Below, piece by piece: positions 37,680 to 47,118 of a stretch of 62,912 nt of DNA. How positions within the stretch are numbered: the stretch's first letter is position 1; each line of letters begins with the position of its first letter. The stretch lies in the NCBI GenBank assembly GCA_015069365.1, contig SVIT01000003.1:1-62912 (forward strand), in the 5' to 3' direction. The notes beneath the pieces were generated by a model, which worked only from the letters and a program-made list of their open reading frames with translations, had not been told where the DNA came from and searched no databases. The stretch comes from Clostridiales bacterium. Its GTDB lineage: Bacteria; Bacillota; Clostridia; Christensenellales; Borkfalkiaceae. Position numbers and translations under genes: made by a program.

Positions 37680-38803
37680 GCCACACCGTCTGCGCCGTAA
37701 TCTGTGCCGCAGGGAAAGGTTTGCGCGCAGGTTTTGAAAAGAATAAACTCCTAATCCCCTTTCAAGGCACAACCGCCCTTGAAAAGACTCTGTCTGCTTT
37801 TGACTTCCTTGCCATCGACGAGATCGTCGTTACCGCCTCGGAAACGGATTTTGAGGAGATTTCCACAATCGTATCCGCTTTTCCCCGCGCAAAAACGGTG
37901 CTGGGGGGAAAGGACAGAACGCATTCCGTCTACAATGCGTTAAAGGCAACGGCGGCGGATATCGTACTGATCCATGACGGAGCTCGTCCCTTTATCATGC
38001 GCGAGTCGATCGAGAATTGCATACGCAGCGTAAAGGAGTACGGCAGCGGTATATGCGCCGTGGAATGTCGGGATACAATCGCTGTCTGTCAGGACGGAAA
38101 AATCCTTTCCGTACCTCAGAGGGATAGTTTGTGTCAAATCCAAACCCCGCAGGGTTTTTTCCGCGAACCGCTTATCAAAGCCTATGGCCTTGCTTTGGAA
38201 TCGGGAGAGACGTTTACCGACGATTCTTCGGTTTTTGCGCGCTATTGCGGCGCGCCTGTCCTTTGCGAAGGAGCGCATGAAAATATCAAACTCACCTACC
38301 CTGAAGACTTTTCGCAAGACGCGGTTCGCTGCGGTTTCGGTATCGACACCCACGCCTTTGGCAAAGAACAAGATTATATCGTGCTTGCAGGGGTCAAAAT
38401 CCCCTCGCATAGCGGCTTAATTGCGCACAGCGACGGAGACGTACTCGTGCATGCGGTCATGGACGCGCTGTTATCGGCGGCAGGGCTGAAAGATATCGGA
38501 CATTATTTCCCCGACACGGACGAAAAATGGAAAGGTGCGGACTCCATGTCCATGTTACGCGAAGTCGTTGCCTTAATCAAAAAAGAGGGCTACGCTCCGC
38601 AAAACCTCTCCGTTGCAATCCAAGCGGAACGCCCTCGTCTTGCGAAATACATTGACAGTATGAAAAACAACCTCGCAATCGCCCTAAATCTTGCCCCCGC
38701 CGCAGTCGGTGTTGCTGCAGGTACCAACGAGGGCTTGGGCTACGTCGGCGAGGGCAAAGGGATTACGGTCAACGCATACGTACTGCTCCGCACTGCGTAT
38801 TGA
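37676..38803 (+). CDS. ispDF: Bifunctional IspD-IspF (MEP pathway fusion)
   Basis: 375 residues. Residues 1-215 are IspD, the CTP-dependent cytidylyltransferase: VICAAGKGLRAGFEKNKLLIPF, VTASETDFEEI, VLIHDGARPFI and IQTPQGFFREPLIKAY. Residues 220-375 are IspF, the cyclodiphosphate synthase: GFGIDTHAFGKEQDYIVLAGV with Asp-x-His metal ligands, HSDGDVLVHAVMDALLSAAG, DIGHYFPDTDEKWKGADS and TTNEGLG-like AAGTNEGLGYVGEG. The two enzymes act at the third and fifth steps of the MEP route to isoprenoids. Such fusions are known in alpha- and epsilon-proteobacteria and some others; the join here has no linker. Starts within the rqcP stop. Confidence 0.95.
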   Translation: MSHTVCAVICAAGKGLRAGFEKNKLLIPFQGTTALEKTLSAFDFLAIDEIVVTASETDFEEISTIVSAFPRAKTVLGGKDRTHSVYNALKATAADIVLIHDGARPFIMRESIENCIRSVKEYGSGICAVECRDTIAVCQDGKILSVPQRDSLCQIQTPQGFFREPLIKAYGLALESGETFTDDSSVFARYCGAPVLCEGAHENIKLTYPEDFSQDAVRCGFGIDTHAFGKEQDYIVLAGVKIPSHSGLIAHSDGDVLVHAVMDALLSAAGLKDIGHYFPDTDEKWKGADSMSMLREVVALIKKEGYAPQNLSVAIQAERPRLAKYIDSMKNNLAIALNLAPAAVGVAAGTNEGLGYVGEGKGITVNAYVLLRTAY

Positions 38804-38908
38804 TAAGGGTCAAGGGAGATGCTCCCTTACGGATTGTTAAGACAGAAACTTTTCCCCCCCCGTTAAGCGAAACCAGCCACACCCACTACATATACGAGGT
38901 ACTTTACC

Positions 38909-40303
38909 ATGGCAACGAAAACAAAAACGCCCACTACGCAATACGTCTGTTCCCAGTGCGGTTTTACCGCGCCGAAATGGCTGGGAAAATGTCCCGATTG
39001 CGGGAATTTCAATACCCTGCAGGAAGAGATCGTGCGCGTAGCGGAACCCCCGAAAAACGAGCTTAGAAAGGGCGTGTCCGAAATGCGGATCAAAGCCCTT
39101 CCTCTCTCCAAAGTCGGCTATGAAAAATTCGATCGTGTGAAGAGCGGTATTTCCGAATTCGACACCGTGCTTGGCGGCGGCATCGTCCGCGGCTCTTTGG
39201 TGCTCCTCGGCGGCGATCCAGGGATCGGTAAATCCACCCTCTTGACCCAGGTCTCCGCTTACCTTGCCCAAACGCAGGACTCCCCCACCCTCTACGTCTC
39301 CGCAGAGGAAAGCTGTTCGCAGGTAAAAATGCGCTGTGAAAGACTGGGGTTAAACTCGGACAACCTGCTCCTTTTGAACGAAACTTGCCTGGAAGACATC
39401 GAGGCAAACCTCGGCGAAAGCAAGTTCGTCGTCATTGACTCCGTACAGGCGATCTATACGGAAACCCTCTCCTCGGCGGCAGGTTCCGTCGGGCAGGTGC
39501 GGGAATGTGCGGCAAAACTCATGCGTATCGCAAAATCCCAAAACATCACCTTTTTCATCATCGGCCACGTTACAAAAGAGGGTTCTTTGGCAGGACCGAA
39601 AGTACTGGAACATATCATGGACACCGTGCTGTATTTCGAGGGTCAGCAAGAGGATAATTACAAACTCCTTCGCGCGGTGAAAAACCGTTTCGGTTCGGCG
39701 CAGGAGGTAGGCGTGTTCGAGATGACGGAGGCTGGGATAAAGAGCGTCAACGATTATGCAGAGCTATTTTTATCCGAAACGCGCGGACTGGCGGCAGGTT
39801 CCACAGTCACCCCTTCCGAGAGCGGCAACCGTTGCATGAACGTGGAGATACAGACCTTGATTGCAAAGACGGCGTACGGTCAACCCAGAAGAATGAGCCT
39901 TGGGGTGGATTACAATCGGTTGGTGGTATTGATCGCCGTTTTGGAAAAGCGCTGCGGTATCCCCTTTTGGTCGTCGGACGTATATATCAACGCGATGGGG
40001 GGTATTCGCCTGGAAGAACCGTCCGTTGATCTTGCCGTGTGCGCCGCTTTGGCGAGCGCCGCAAATGATATCCCCATCGACAAGTACACCGCCATTTTCG
40101 GCGAAGTAGGTTTGACGGGCGAGATTCGCCCCGTGACCTATGCAGACAAGCGCGTCAACGAGTGCATTAAGACGGGGTTCAAGCGGGTAATCCTGCCTGC
40201 AAAAAATATGAAATCCTGCGAGAAATACAAAGGCAAGATCGAGCTTATCCCCGTTCAATACGTCGGGCAAATGATCAAAGCATTGCACTTAAAAAACAAC
40301 TAA
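38909..40303 (+). CDS. radA: DNA repair protein RadA (Sms)
   Basis: 464 residues, normal length. It has an N-terminal zinc finger (VCSQCGFTAPKWLGKCPDCG), Walker A GGDPGIGKSTLLTQV, the RadA-specific KNRFG motif in RAVKNRFGSAQEVGVFEM, and a C-terminal Lon-protease-like domain (VYINAMGGIRLEEPSVDLAVCAA, GEVGLTGEIRPV) without the Lon catalytic Ser. RadA is a RecA-like helicase that extends recombination intermediates, and in naturally competent species it drives D-loop growth during transformation. ATG with GAGG upstream. It is 105 bases after ispDF, separated by a small hairpin (AAGGGAG/CTCCCTT). It ends at the palindromic terminator made of two motif copies. Confidence 0.95.
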   Translation: MATKTKTPTTQYVCSQCGFTAPKWLGKCPDCGNFNTLQEEIVRVAEPPKNELRKGVSEMRIKALPLSKVGYEKFDRVKSGISEFDTVLGGGIVRGSLVLLGGDPGIGKSTLLTQVSAYLAQTQDSPTLYVSAEESCSQVKMRCERLGLNSDNLLLLNETCLEDIEANLGESKFVVIDSVQAIYTETLSSAAGSVGQVRECAAKLMRIAKSQNITFFIIGHVTKEGSLAGPKVLEHIMDTVLYFEGQQEDNYKLLRAVKNRFGSAQEVGVFEMTEAGIKSVNDYAELFLSETRGLAAGSTVTPSESGNRCMNVEIQTLIAKTAYGQPRRMSLGVDYNRLVVLIAVLEKRCGIPFWSSDVYINAMGGIRLEEPSVDLAVCAALASAANDIPIDKYTAIFGEVGLTGEIRPVTYADKRVNECIKTGFKRVILPAKNMKSCEKYKGKIELIPVQYVGQMIKALHLKNN

Positions 40304-40320
40304 GTTTAGACAAAATAAAC

Positions 40321-40351
40321 GGGCAGGTATGCGTTGAACGCATACCTGCCC
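40321..40351. terminator. Terminator built from two inverted copies of the dispersed motif
   Basis: Perfect inverted repeat: arm GGGCAGGTATGCGTT (40321-40335), one base, and its exact complement (40337-40351), followed by ATACTTTTTT on the plus strand and preceded by AAAATAAAC. It lies between convergent radA and the ywaF-like gene, so it can stop both. The left arm plus 3 bases is the 18-mer also found at 14115 and 15267. Confidence 0.88.
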
Positions 40352-40366
40352 ATACTTTTTTATCTT

Positions 40367-41239
40367 TTACTCTTCGGGATTAGGGGTTTCTTCCGTTTCA
40401 GCAACGTCAGATACAGCCGTCTCTTCCACAGTTTCGACCGTTTTCGCTAAAGCCGCCTTTTTCTTTCTCCATGCCTTGATTTCAGGAATGATATGTGGCA
40501 GAGAAACCAACGTAAACAGCACGCACAAAACACCCAGATACAACACAAGGCGCACCCAGATATTTTCAGGCAAGATATTCGCAATCGAATCCCCTGCCGT
40601 ACCCTCTGCAAGGTACATAAAATTCGCGCCCTCGATATTCATGTTTGCAATAATCGCCAGCGTCGCCAAAACCGCAAGCATTGCGAACGGTTTATACACC
40701 CGTCTGTAATTCGCCCTGAACCCATGCACGAACATCATATAGAAGACCGCGAAAATGGGCAAGGAATGTTCCAGCCAGAACTGATAATATCTTGCGTATG
40801 TAGGACCCGTGTACATGATGACCGCAGGCGTGAAGAAAGGAATCACCCCCAAAGTCAAGCACACGTAATAGCAGATATCAAACAAATGCTTACTCTTTTT
40901 CATGAGCATAAACGCCGCGATATACGCAGACCATTCGCATACCTGCAAAGGAAGATAGGTAAGGAGCTGATCGAGATCGTTGCTGCCGCCGTTGCCAACG
41001 TATAAAAGGCGCCAGTAATAGAAACCCTCGTTAAGGATCAACACCGCGCCCAAAGCAAAACGCAACGTTTCTTCCCCTTTCCAAGCCGCTATCTTCTCAC
41101 GATAACGATAGGTGAGGAAAATCGCCAAGCCGAGCAAAATCATCGGCAGAAAATGCCAGAACGAATAATATTGAAAATCCTGCTCCAAACTATACCCGAA
41201 AAAGCCTTCGTGGTAGAACTCATATACAAACGGTTCCAT
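40367..41239 (-). CDS. YwaF/TIGR02206-family integral membrane protein
   Basis: 290 residues with seven or eight membrane helices: YSFWHFLPMILLGLAIFLTYRY, FALGAVLILNEGFYYWRLLY, LPLQVCEWSAYIAAFMLM, YYVCLTLGVIPFFTPAVIM, SLPIFAVFYMMFVHGFR and others. The LPLxxCxWS segment and overall topology fit the TIGR02206/YwaF group, whose function is unknown. The C-terminal 35 residues are charged and low complexity (AKTVETVEETAVSDVAETEE), probably a cytoplasmic tail. The start ATG has the site AGAGAGGG. It follows ddh by 20 bases on the same strand and may be co-transcribed with it; the product has no evident link to lysine synthesis. Confidence 0.8.
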   Translation of the reverse strand: MEPFVYEFYHEGFFGYSLEQDFQYYSFWHFLPMILLGLAIFLTYRYREKIAAWKGEETLRFALGAVLILNEGFYYWRLLYVGNGGSNDLDQLLTYLPLQVCEWSAYIAAFMLMKKSKHLFDICYYVCLTLGVIPFFTPAVIMYTGPTYARYYQFWLEHSLPIFAVFYMMFVHGFRANYRRVYKPFAMLAVLATLAIIANMNIEGANFMYLAEGTAGDSIANILPENIWVRLVLYLGVLCVLFTLVSLPHIIPEIKAWRKKKAALAKTVETVEETAVSDVAETEETPNPEE

Positions 41240-41259
41240 TGTTTACCCTCTCTTTCGTT

Positions 41260-42243
41260 TTATAACAATTTCGCCAGCAGGTCTTCCCTATCCTCAAAGG
41301 ACAGATACACGGGGGGCACGTCGAGTACCGTTTTGCACCCGAATACCCCTTCCTTGTTCAGACGGTACGCCGCCCTTGCATACGCAACGAGCACCGAAGC
41401 CGTAAATTCCGCATTGGAATCAAGCTTTAAAGAATATTCGATCACGTGCTTATGTTCGCCGTTTTTGCCAGTAACGCCGCTGCGGATCACCACGCCGCCG
41501 TGAGGCAAACCGCCGTGTTTCTCATTCAGTTCTTCCTGCGAGATAAAATGCACCGTCGTATCATAATCGGCAAAATAGTTGGGCATCGTCTTGATTTCGT
41601 TTTCAATACGCGCAAGATCCGCCCCCTCTTTTGCAACGACGAAACATTCTCTCGTGTGCTTTTCACGGACGGAAAGGTTGGGATTTTCCCCCTTTCTAAC
41701 CGCCTGCAAAGCGCTCTCTACGGGAATCGTGTACTGTTTTGCATCCGCTACCCCCTCGATACGGCGTATTGCGTCCGAATGTCCTTGGCTGACCCCTTTC
41801 CCCCAGAACGTATAATCTTTCCCCTGCGGTAAAATCGCACCCGAATACATGCGTGCAAGGGAGAACATACCAGGATCCCAACCGACGGAAATAATCGCCG
41901 TCTTTTTGTTCGGCAAAGCCGCCGCCTCAACGTTTTTCAGGTGTTGAGGGATTTTTGCGTGCGTGTCGAAACTGTCCACTACGTTAAAATGTTGCGCGAG
42001 CGTCGGGGTCTGCTGGGGCAGGTCGGTAGAGCTTCCCCCGCACAGCACCATGACGTCGATTTCGTCCTTTTTGTTTTCCATCTCGTTGACGGAATATACA
42101 GGCACGCCCGTCAACGTCTGCACGCTGTCGGGATTACGCCGTGTGAATACCCCTACGGCGGTCATATCGGGACTGTTTTTCAACGCCAATTCTACGCCGC
42201 GACCCAGGTTTCCGTAACCGTAAATACCTACGCGAATACTCAT
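41260..42243 (-). CDS. ddh: meso-Diaminopimelate dehydrogenase
   Basis: 327 residues from the ATG preceded by AAAAGGAG; an upstream in-frame extension of 12 codons lacks a site. NADP-binding start SIRVGIYGYGNLGRGVELALKN, VMVLCGGSSTDLPQQTPTLA, VDSFDTHAKIPQHL, SVGWDPGMFSLARMY, and DYTFWGKGVSQGHSDAIRRIEGV are all characteristic of the Ddh family. The enzyme makes meso-diaminopimelate in one step from tetrahydrodipicolinate, giving the peptidoglycan cross-linking amino acid and lysine precursor. Its presence suggests the dehydrogenase route rather than a long acylated route, at least in part. Own promoter upstream. Confidence 0.94.
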   Translation of the reverse strand: MSIRVGIYGYGNLGRGVELALKNSPDMTAVGVFTRRNPDSVQTLTGVPVYSVNEMENKKDEIDVMVLCGGSSTDLPQQTPTLAQHFNVVDSFDTHAKIPQHLKNVEAAALPNKKTAIISVGWDPGMFSLARMYSGAILPQGKDYTFWGKGVSQGHSDAIRRIEGVADAKQYTIPVESALQAVRKGENPNLSVREKHTRECFVVAKEGADLARIENEIKTMPNYFADYDTTVHFISQEELNEKHGGLPHGGVVIRSGVTGKNGEHKHVIEYSLKLDSNAEFTASVLVAYARAAYRLNKEGVFGCKTVLDVPPVYLSFEDREDLLAKLL

Positions 42244-42277
42244 AATTCTCTCCTTTTTAATTGTTTTCTTCCTATAC

Positions 42278-42306
42278 ATTATAGCACATCAAAACAGTTT
42301 TTTCAA
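42278..42306 (-). promoter_or_regulatory. Sigma-A promoter of ddh
   Basis: Minus strand -35 TTGAAA (42301-42306), 17-base spacer, -10 TATAAT (42278-42283), about 30 bases from the start codon. Confidence 0.75.
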
Positions 42307-42381
42307 CCGCTGAAAGAGAAAAAATCCACTCATTTGCCATATTTCCCCTACGCGGAGCAAAATCCCCCTACAAAAACAGCA

Positions 42382-42415
42382 GGCGCGCGCCTTTTACAAG
42401 GCGCGCGCCGTTTTT
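42382..42415 (-). terminator. GC-rich terminator module downstream of the large BspA-like gene
   Basis: Two copies of GGCGCGCGCC around a short loop, with a T-run on the plus strand and an A-rich flank. The same module, with the intervening 45 bases up to the stop codon, is repeated at 49306-49378 downstream of the small BspA-like gene. Confidence 0.75.
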
Positions 42416-42457
42416 AATCTTTACCGCACTTATTCACTTTTCACTATTACTTATTAC

Positions 42458-45424
42458 TTACCAAATGGCAATTTCGCCGTTGTGGTCATAGTACCAATAA
42501 TTCCCCTCTTCCGTCGGCTGTGTTTCGCTGTAATAATATCTGGTGGCGTTGGTTAAATAATAGTTATTATCTTCAATCGTAATCTCCGACCAATCTTCCG
42601 CCGTACCGTTATAATATACACTCGTCAAGTTATAGATTTCAGAGAACGCACCATAACTGATACTCGTCACGTTATTGCCGATTGTCACGTTCGTCAAGTT
42701 ATCGCAATTATAGAATGCATACTCGCCAATCGAAATCACACCGTCGCCAATTTCCACACTCGTTAAGTTATCGCAATGAGCAAATGCATACTCGCCAATC
42801 GAGGTCACGCTGTCAGGGATTACTATGCTCGTTAAGTTATCGCAGGCATAGAACGCCCGATAAGAAATCATAGTCACACTGTCGCCAATTTCCACACTCG
42901 TCAAGTTACTGCAAAAATAGAACGCAGCATCACCAATTGAGGTCACACCATCGGGGATTACAACGCTCGTCAAACTTTCGCAAGAAGAGAACGCATACGG
43001 TTTTATTTCTTTTATTGTGTCAGGAATGACAAGTTCTGTTACAAGATTATCATTTAAATACAAATTGTTTTCGTAAGTTAAAGGATTTGCATAATAGTTG
43101 CCAAACGAAATATTGCACCAAGCCTCTATATCATGGATATATACAGACGTCAAATTATTGCAATTATAGAACGCGTCCTCGCCAATCGAGGTCACACTGT
43201 CGGGGATTACTATGCTCGTTAAGTTATCGCAATCATAGAACGCCCGATAACCGATACTCGTCACACTATCGCTAATTACCACGCTTGTTAAGTTATAGCA
43301 ATAAGCGAACGCATTATTATCAATCGCGTTACCACCTATAATCTCAACCGATTGCAAGCTGCCTTTCGAGATTGAAGCTATCGCCGTCGTTGGTATTACC
43401 GCAGTTTCAATCGGACATCCAGAGAACGCCTCATAACCAATCGAGGTTACATTTTCAGAAATGAACACACTCGTCAAGCTATCACAATAAGCGAATGCAT
43501 AATCATTAATGATGTTTACACTATCAGGGATTACCACGCTCGTCAAGTTATCGCAATCACAGAACGCGTTATAACCAATGGTCGTCACGTTATTGCCGAT
43601 TGTCACGTTCGTCAGGTTATCGCAATCATGGAACGCATGCCCACCGATTACCGTCACACTGTCGGGGATTGCAATCGAAGTCAAACGAGAACTGCCAGAA
43701 AGCGCATAATCTGCAATAATCTTAGTATCTTCATGAATGGTATAGGAAGAATAGTTTTTATTGACAGACACGATCAACGCGTAATAAGGATTATTTTCAT
43801 TTCCTAAATATTTTGCGTTGCCATAGGTCGTATATTGCAAATTATTGCAATTAGAGAACGCCTCGTTACCAATCGAGATCACGCTGTCGGGGATTGTCAC
43901 ACTCGTCAAGTTATGGCAACTATAGAACGAAGAGGAACCAATTGAGGTTACACCGTCGCCGATTTCCACGCTCGCCAAATCATAGCAATAAGCAAACGCA
44001 TAATTACCAATCGAGGTCACGCCGTCGGGGATGCAGACGTTTGTCAATCTATGGCAATTAGAAAACGCCTCATTACCGATCGAAGTTACGCTGTCGCCGA
44101 GTTCCACACTTGCCAAGTTATAACAAGATTGGAACGCGCAATCACCAATCGAGGTCACACCGTCGCCAATCACCACACTCGTCAAGCTGTTGCAATCTGC
44201 GAACGCATAATTACCAATACTCGTCACACTGTCGGGGATTACCACGGATGTAATTGTATCGTTATTCTTAAACGCCTCTTGATAAATCGTCCTTACGTGC
44301 AAATCGTTGTACGTTTCTGCAAAGCGAATCTTGGTTGCACTGCCCTCATACCCGATTACCTCTGCATACTCGCCGTCTAACGATACGTCGTAGAGCACCC
44401 CTGCGGTCGCCCCGATTAGCTGTCCGCAGATAGAACAATCTCCGTTGTCCGTTACGTCATGTTCTGCCTGTTCCGTTACGCTATCGCACGTCTCGCAATC
44501 GTACCAGTGATAAGAGCCGTCATAAGAATATTCCGTCCCCCACGTATGATCGATAATATCGGTATAATTATCCACCTCTACCTTTCCGCAGATAGAACAG
44601 GTCTTCGTATCATACCCTTGTTCTTGGCAGGTAGGATCTATTGTGACAGTATCCCAAGCGTGATGTAAATAACTGCCCTGTTGCCATTCTATCACGTTGC
44701 AGGCAGAGCAGGTATGGAAGAATATTCTGTCTTCACAAGGTGTGTCATCCGTTGTAAATGCCGTCCATTCTCCATAGCTATGTACGTGTCCTTGCGTTTG
44801 GGGCAGAACCACCGTCTGCGTACTACCGTCCGTAAAGGTAATCTTCAGACCGCCGTTTTCGTCGTATTCTACCTTTTCAATACCGATGCCTTGTTCACCT
44901 TGAGGACCTTGGTCGCCCTGAGGGCCTTGTTCACCTTGAGGACCTTGGTCGCCCTGAGGGCCTTGTTCACCCTGAGGGCCTTGTTCACCTTGAGGACCTT
45001 GGTCGCCCTGAGGGCCTTGGTCGCCTTGCTCCCCTTGCTCGCCTTGAGGACCTTGTTCACCTTGAGGACCTTGGTCACCTTTATCACCCTTTTCGCCTTT
45101 CAGCCATTTAAAAAAATCTGTCTCCGTGCCCGTATTGCCGTTTTCCAGCCAAATATCATATACCGATTTTCCGTCTTCGCCCTTGATGGTCGCCAACCAT
45201 TCTTCATAGGTAAGCGGTTTTTGGTCGTTTGATAACGTCTCTCTCACGTACTTTAAATATACGTTTCTGATTTCGGTAGAGCCCGTCGCCGTATTCTGGC
45301 TACTGCTGCTATTTAAGCTGCTATTTCCCGTTGTATCGTCTTTACATGCAGACAGCGCAAATCCGCTGACCGCAACACACGCCAGCGCAAGCAACGAGAT
45401 ACACGTTTTCTTCAATCCTTTCAT
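42458..45424 (-). CDS. Large BspA-like leucine-rich repeat lipoprotein with collagen-like segment
   Basis: 988 residues. Lipoprotein signal ending ALSAC (Cys 27). Residues 75-109 have the [21 protein letters not shown] pattern that often precedes collagen-like stretches. Residues 110-179 are about 23 Gly-X-Y triplets (GPQGEQ, GDQ units). Residues 212-345 hold Cys-pair repeats (CSACN, CSICGK, CETCD, CSICGQ). From about 365 to 950 run BspA-type LRR_5 repeats of 23 residues ([21 protein letters not shown] type). The last 45 residues ([26 protein letters not shown] region) match the end of the small gene at 49379. An exposed adhesion or binding protein is likely. GGAGG precedes the ATG. Confidence 0.93.
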   Translation of the reverse strand: MKGLKKTCISLLALACVAVSGFALSACKDDTTGNSSLNSSSSQNTATGSTEIRNVYLKYVRETLSNDQKPLTYEEWLATIKGEDGKSVYDIWLENGNTGTETDFFKWLKGEKGDKGDQGPQGEQGPQGEQGEQGDQGPQGDQGPQGEQGPQGEQGPQGDQGPQGEQGPQGDQGPQGEQGIGIEKVEYDENGGLKITFTDGSTQTVVLPQTQGHVHSYGEWTAFTTDDTPCEDRIFFHTCSACNVIEWQQGSYLHHAWDTVTIDPTCQEQGYDTKTCSICGKVEVDNYTDIIDHTWGTEYSYDGSYHWYDCETCDSVTEQAEHDVTDNGDCSICGQLIGATAGVLYDVSLDGEYAEVIGYEGSATKIRFAETYNDLHVRTIYQEAFKNNDTITSVVIPDSVTSIGNYAFADCNSLTSVVIGDGVTSIGDCAFQSCYNLASVELGDSVTSIGNEAFSNCHRLTNVCIPDGVTSIGNYAFAYCYDLASVEIGDGVTSIGSSSFYSCHNLTSVTIPDSVISIGNEAFSNCNNLQYTTYGNAKYLGNENNPYYALIVSVNKNYSSYTIHEDTKIIADYALSGSSRLTSIAIPDSVTVIGGHAFHDCDNLTNVTIGNNVTTIGYNAFCDCDNLTSVVIPDSVNIINDYAFAYCDSLTSVFISENVTSIGYEAFSGCPIETAVIPTTAIASISKGSLQSVEIIGGNAIDNNAFAYCYNLTSVVISDSVTSIGYRAFYDCDNLTSIVIPDSVTSIGEDAFYNCNNLTSVYIHDIEAWCNISFGNYYANPLTYENNLYLNDNLVTELVIPDTIKEIKPYAFSSCESLTSVVIPDGVTSIGDAAFYFCSNLTSVEIGDSVTMISYRAFYACDNLTSIVIPDSVTSIGEYAFAHCDNLTSVEIGDGVISIGEYAFYNCDNLTNVTIGNNVTSISYGAFSEIYNLTSVYYNGTAEDWSEITIEDNNYYLTNATRYYYSETQPTEEGNYWYYDHNGEIAIW
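44888..45097 (-). repeat. Tandem coding repeat of the collagen-like segment
   Basis: Units of 9, 18 and 27 bases encoding G-P-Q-G-E-Q and G-D-Q-G-P-Q with near-identical codons. Such DNA can expand or contract by slippage without changing the frame. Confidence 0.85.
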
Positions 45425-45455
45425 AAAAGCCTCCGTACGTTACTTCTATTCTAAA

Positions 45456-45499
45456 ATGATATATAATATCATTCTACCACTTTATCCAACCTCTGTCAA
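45456..45499 (-). promoter_or_regulatory. Promoter and operator-like palindrome of the large BspA-like gene
   Basis: Minus strand -35 TTGACA (45494-45499), 17-base spacer, -10 TAGAAT (45471-45476). Overlapping the -10 is an inverted repeat ATGATAT-ata-ATATCAT (45456-45472). The same arrangement is upstream of the small BspA-like gene. Confidence 0.72.
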
Positions 45500-45523
45500 C
45501 CGTTTTTTTGCTTAGAGGACAAC

Positions 45524-45552
45524 AAAAAAACAGCCCCCGAAAGAGCTGTTTT
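45524..45552 (-). terminator. Terminator of purA
   Basis: Stem AAAACAGC/GCTGTTTT around an 11-base loop, T-run on the minus strand, 8 bases after the purA stop. Confidence 0.75.
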
Positions 45553-45559
45553 ATCATTC

Positions 45560-46834
45560 TTAATACATTTCGATATACGCGTCGCGTTCTGCGCCGACGG
45601 ATACGTATTTAATTTTGCAACCGCACGCCTCTTCAAGATACTTCACGTAATCGAGCGCTTCCTTGGGCAGATCTTCCACCTTGCGGCATTTGGAGATGTC
45701 GCAGTTCCAACCCTTTACCGTCTTGAAGATGGGTTTACATTCGTCCAAAACGTCGATGAACGGGAATTCGTGAATTTCTTTGCCGTCCAATTCGTACGCG
45801 ACGCAGACCTCGATTTCTTCATAGTCCGACAAAACGTCCATTTTCGTGAGCGCGATCTCGGTTGCGCCTTGGCAACGGATACCGTAACGGGAAGCCACGA
45901 TATCGAAAGGACCTACTCTTCTAGGTCTGCCCGTTGCCGCGCCGTATTCTCCGCCGAGCTGACGCAATTTCTCTGCTTTTTCCCCGAAATATTCCGCCGT
46001 GAAAGGACCTTCCCCTACGCAGGTGGAATATGCTTTCATGATACCGATGGAATTGTCGAGTTGGAGCTGAGGTACGCCTGCCCCGATAGGTGCGTATGCC
46101 GCAATCGTCGAGGAAGACGAGGTATAGGGATGGATACCGAAATCGATATCGCGCATCGCCCCAAGCTGTGCCTCGAACATGATATTTTTACCCTGCGCGT
46201 GCGCTTCGGTCAGATACAACCCAACGTCGCAAACGAACGGAGCGAGCGCTTTGCCAAATTCTTCAAAATATGCGATCATATCTTCCGTCAAGATCGGGTC
46301 AGCGTGATAACCGCCCACAACGGAGAGGTTTTTCCATTCTACGATATCCGCAACGCGCTTGTAAAGGCGTTCGGGATTAAGCAGTTCCCCCATACGGAAC
46401 GCTTTTTTGAAATATTTATCCGCATATACGGGCGCGATACCGCGGCGGGTAGAACCGAATTTTTTACCAGCCAAACGATCTTCTTCCAAACAGTCCTGCA
46501 ATACGTTGTAGGGCATGGTGATAACCGCTCTGTCGGAAATTTTTAAGTTTGCAGGAGTGATGTTGATCCCCGCTTCTTGCAATCTTGCCATTTCACCGCA
46601 GAGGTGCTTGATATCAATAACCATACCAGGGCCCATTACGTTGACAACGTCTTCACGCAAAATCCCCGAAGGAAGCAGGTTCAAAACAAATTTTCCTTTT
46701 TCATTGATAACGGTATGCCCTGCGTTGTTACCGCCCTGATAACGGCAAACGACGTCGAATTTCTCGCTGAGAAGGTCAACCATTCTGCCTTTGCCTTCGT
46801 CGCCCCAGTTGATACCGCAAATAGATGTAAGCAT
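45560..46834 (-). CDS. purA: Adenylosuccinate synthetase
   Basis: 424 residues from the ATG with AAAGGAG upstream; an in-frame extension of 20 codons has no site and is not family-like. N-terminal SICGINWGDEGKGRMVDLLSEKFDVV (GDEGKG loop), RYQGGNNAGHTVI, GSTRRGIAPVYADK, ATGRPRRVGPFDIVA and TKMDVLSDYEEIEVCVAYELDG. It joins IMP and aspartate with GTP in AMP synthesis. The family usually begins VVVxGxQWGDEGKG; here the Gln of QWGDEG is Asn (NWGDEG), a minor change. Monocistronic, with a leader of about 110 bases in which I see no purine riboswitch. Confidence 0.96.
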   Translation of the reverse strand: MLTSICGINWGDEGKGRMVDLLSEKFDVVCRYQGGNNAGHTVINEKGKFVLNLLPSGILREDVVNVMGPGMVIDIKHLCGEMARLQEAGINITPANLKISDRAVITMPYNVLQDCLEEDRLAGKKFGSTRRGIAPVYADKYFKKAFRMGELLNPERLYKRVADIVEWKNLSVVGGYHADPILTEDMIAYFEEFGKALAPFVCDVGLYLTEAHAQGKNIMFEAQLGAMRDIDFGIHPYTSSSSTIAAYAPIGAGVPQLQLDNSIGIMKAYSTCVGEGPFTAEYFGEKAEKLRQLGGEYGAATGRPRRVGPFDIVASRYGIRCQGATEIALTKMDVLSDYEEIEVCVAYELDGKEIHEFPFIDVLDECKPIFKTVKGWNCDISKCRKVEDLPKEALDYVKYLEEACGCKIKYVSVGAERDAYIEMY

Positions 46835-46946
46835 ATTTATACGTTCTCCTTTTACGTAAAAATTGCAGGAACAAAACGCGAAAAAACCGAGCATTTTTGA
46901 CTTTTTACGCCTAAAACGCCCTTTTACCGCATTTTATTTGCAATTT

Positions 46947-46975
46947 ATTATAGCCTTTTCTTTTACACTTGTCAA
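46947..46975 (-). promoter_or_regulatory. Consensus sigma-A promoter of purA
   Basis: Minus strand -35 TTGACA (46970-46975), 17-base spacer, -10 TATAAT (46947-46952). Confidence 0.88.
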
Positions 46976-47054
46976 GCATAAACAGCCCACTTGAACGCTT
47001 TTCATGATTTTTCGTCAAACAATTTATATTTTTTAGCAATTTTTCCGTGCGGTA

Positions 47055-47083
47055 TTGACAATTCCCCAAAAAAGGGGTATTAT
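47055..47083 (+). promoter_or_regulatory. Sigma-A promoter of the NUDIX gene
   Basis: -35 TTGACA (47055-47060), 17-base spacer containing a CCCC/GGGG inverted repeat, -10 TATTAT (47078-47083). The spacer symmetry could be an operator. Confidence 0.75.
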
Positions 47084-47118
47084 AATAGTATGAACAATAA
47101 TTATAAGGAGGAAATCGT

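Noticed and set aside
39491-39498. GGGCAGGT in radA as a copy of the dispersed motif
   Set aside because: It encodes the conserved Gly-Gln-Val-Arg-Glu of RadA and lacks both flanks of the consensus.
44888-45097. Possible CRISPR or minisatellite array
   Set aside because: The repeats are in-frame Gly-X-Y codons within one large protein, without spacers.
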